A DNA stretch of 64,000 nt, taken from the NCBI GenBank assembly GCA_018136815.1, contig CM030941.1, positions 1,487,582-1,551,581 on the forward strand, read 5' to 3'. The notes under the pieces are model-generated. The model saw nothing but the letters and a program-made list of their open reading frames with translations, ran no database searches and was not told the origin of the DNA. This document shows, piece after piece, positions 62,780 to 64,000 of the stretch (positions are counted from its first letter, which is position 1; the number at the start of each line of letters is the position of its first letter). This DNA comes from Isochrysis galbana. Its lineage: Eukaryota > Haptophyta > Isochrysidales > Isochrysidaceae. The position numbers were made by a program, and so were the translations under genes.

Positions 62780-63463
62780 AGGACCTACCAGCTGTTTACG
62801 TAAGTGTTTTCGCAATATACGGTAATATTTTCCCCGGTCCCAGGGGGTGCCCCCACGGTTCCCGACCGCCTCTACGTCCAGAGTTCCCCCGCGGAAAGAG
62901 TGAACGCACGGCGTGCACCTTCCTGGAAGGTTCTATGCGCACGCACGGCGCCCCGCGGGGGGGGGGAGCCGATGCACATACCCACGGCGTGCACAATGAT
63001 TGCAAGTAATCACACGTGCTGTGCAACGAAACATCTCGTATATGGCGACTTTACGTTAATATGGGCCTTAGGGGAAAAGGTTTCTATGCGCACGCACGGC
63101 GCCCCGCGGGGGGGGGGGAGCCGATGCGCATACGCACGGCGTGCACAATGATTGCAAGTAATCACACGTGCTGCGCAACGAAACATCTCGTATATGGCTA
63201 CTTTACGTTAATGTGGACCTTAGGGGAAAAAGTTTCTATGCGCACGCACGGCGCCCCCGCGGGGGGGGCCGATGCACATCGCGCCGTGCCCATAATCACA
63301 ATCGAAAAGCGCCGACACGGCGCCCTCCGGGGGGACACGCGTCGCGGGAAGCAGGGAATGTTACGCTAGTCTACATTTAATTTTAAAATAACGCTATGTA
63401 TACAACTGTGGACATTAGATCGCTCAATTCGACTCATGTCCCACAATTGACGGAACGACACCT
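62780..63463 (+). repeat. Element with internal tandem repeats; partner of 8320-9031
   Basis: Three units of about 150 bp (TATGCGCACGCACGGCGCCC cores at about 62934, 63085 and 63237) plus the shared 58 bp terminus at 63406-63463. The head GTTTACGTAAGTG..TTTTCG matches that of 8320-9031. The units are more alike here than in the other copy, implying separate amplification. Confidence 0.6.
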
Positions 63464-64000
63464 GAGAGGGCTTCCGCGGGGGCGGAGCCGGGGAGAGGAG
63501 AGGAGGGGGGAGGATTCGGGGCGATGCGGGGGAGAAGGGAACCGGGGCGCGGCGACGGAGAGGGAGTCGCGCGGGAAAACCTAAAACCTGAACATATGAG
63601 GAGGGAGTGTACAAGGCCCCCCCTTTACCCGCAACGAACTGTATGTCCGAAACCGACAACCAAGGAATGATGGGGGCAGTGGGTGGGGGAGTGAAAGTGG
63701 GTGGTATAGGCGATGGCGAGAGTCAGCACCGTGAGTTGGATGGGGCCCCTGTAGCTAGCAGTAGTAGCTTGCATCTTCAAGGACGTTTTTATTAGAGCGT
63801 ATCCTCGTGTGCGGGTGATGGACAGATGATCCGGGTCTGGGGATTGGGGCTTCCGTGTCCTACACCCACATGTGTAGCACTTGGCACCAAATTTCCAAGC
63901 CAACAAATCCTCAAGCCGTGCATCGTGCTAGAAGCTGAGGCCCTGACATCTATAAAAGTCACAGCTGCACACATCAAACCAGCGGAAAGTCCAGCCCTTT
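63464..64000. other. Right edge; no gene confirmed
   Basis: GC-rich, then ordinary sequence. A minus-strand frame (63977-63792) without recognised domain may be an exon of a gene beyond the edge. Confidence 0.3.

Overview
This window is nuclear DNA of a GC-rich, intron-bearing, transposon-laden eukaryote, most likely a unicellular alga or algal-grade protist. The evidence is multi-exon genes with GT-AG introns of about 100-460 bp, eukaryote-only proteins (an OGT/SPINDLY O-GlcNAc transferase, a PPIL1 cyclophilin, VMA21, an SLC25 carrier, a BIG BROTHER-like RING ligase), a Ser/Pro-rich cell-surface protein of the pherophorin kind, and bifunctional riboflavin enzyme RibD. I cannot name the lineage; haptophyte or stramenopile are guesses.

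Layout of host genes: a large minus-strand surface protein with BspA-type repeats and an SPPP domain (1-3404, running off the left edge); a macro-domain-like protein (6362-7203, -); a head-to-head pair of PPIL1 cyclophilin (11233-12193, -) and an unknown polytopic membrane protein (12674-13807, +); a six-exon O-GlcNAc transferase (17187-22600, +); an ankyrin gene split by a retroposon and followed by an LRR frame (26847-28975, +); VMA21 with a dilysine ER signal (30525-30956, +); RibD (35717-36955, +); a polytopic membrane TIR protein (41574-43953, +); an SLC25 carrier (45534-46559, +); a zinc-finger/ankyrin protein (48488-50116, -); a five-exon RING ligase (54231-55432, -); and a six-exon glycosyltransferase-like protein (57510-60317, -). 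There is no operon-like organisation; the genes are housekeeping or accessory singletons.

Most of the space between genes is transposon debris. The most striking part is a set of short retroposons of about 230-1400 bp. Many begin with the same cassette (a 6-8 bp AT-rich hairpin, then ATGG, then a G-run/C-run hairpin). Many end with a shared GGYGAGA-ATATT-like terminus and an A/T-rich tail, and six of them have readable 16-19 bp target-site duplications. One 1.4 kb member carries an intact 346-codon ORF whose C-terminus matches two other LINE-type 3' fragments here, so it may mark the family that mobilises the rest. These elements sit inside a copia LTR, inside other repeats, and inside the ankyrin gene, and two have recognisable empty sites elsewhere in the window. 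There are also fossil Ty1/copia and Ty3/gypsy (including chromodomain) fragments, a TIR element with an 11 bp duplication, tandem-repeat-bearing elements, and one assembly gap (60558-60657). No tRNA, rRNA or CRISPR was recognised.
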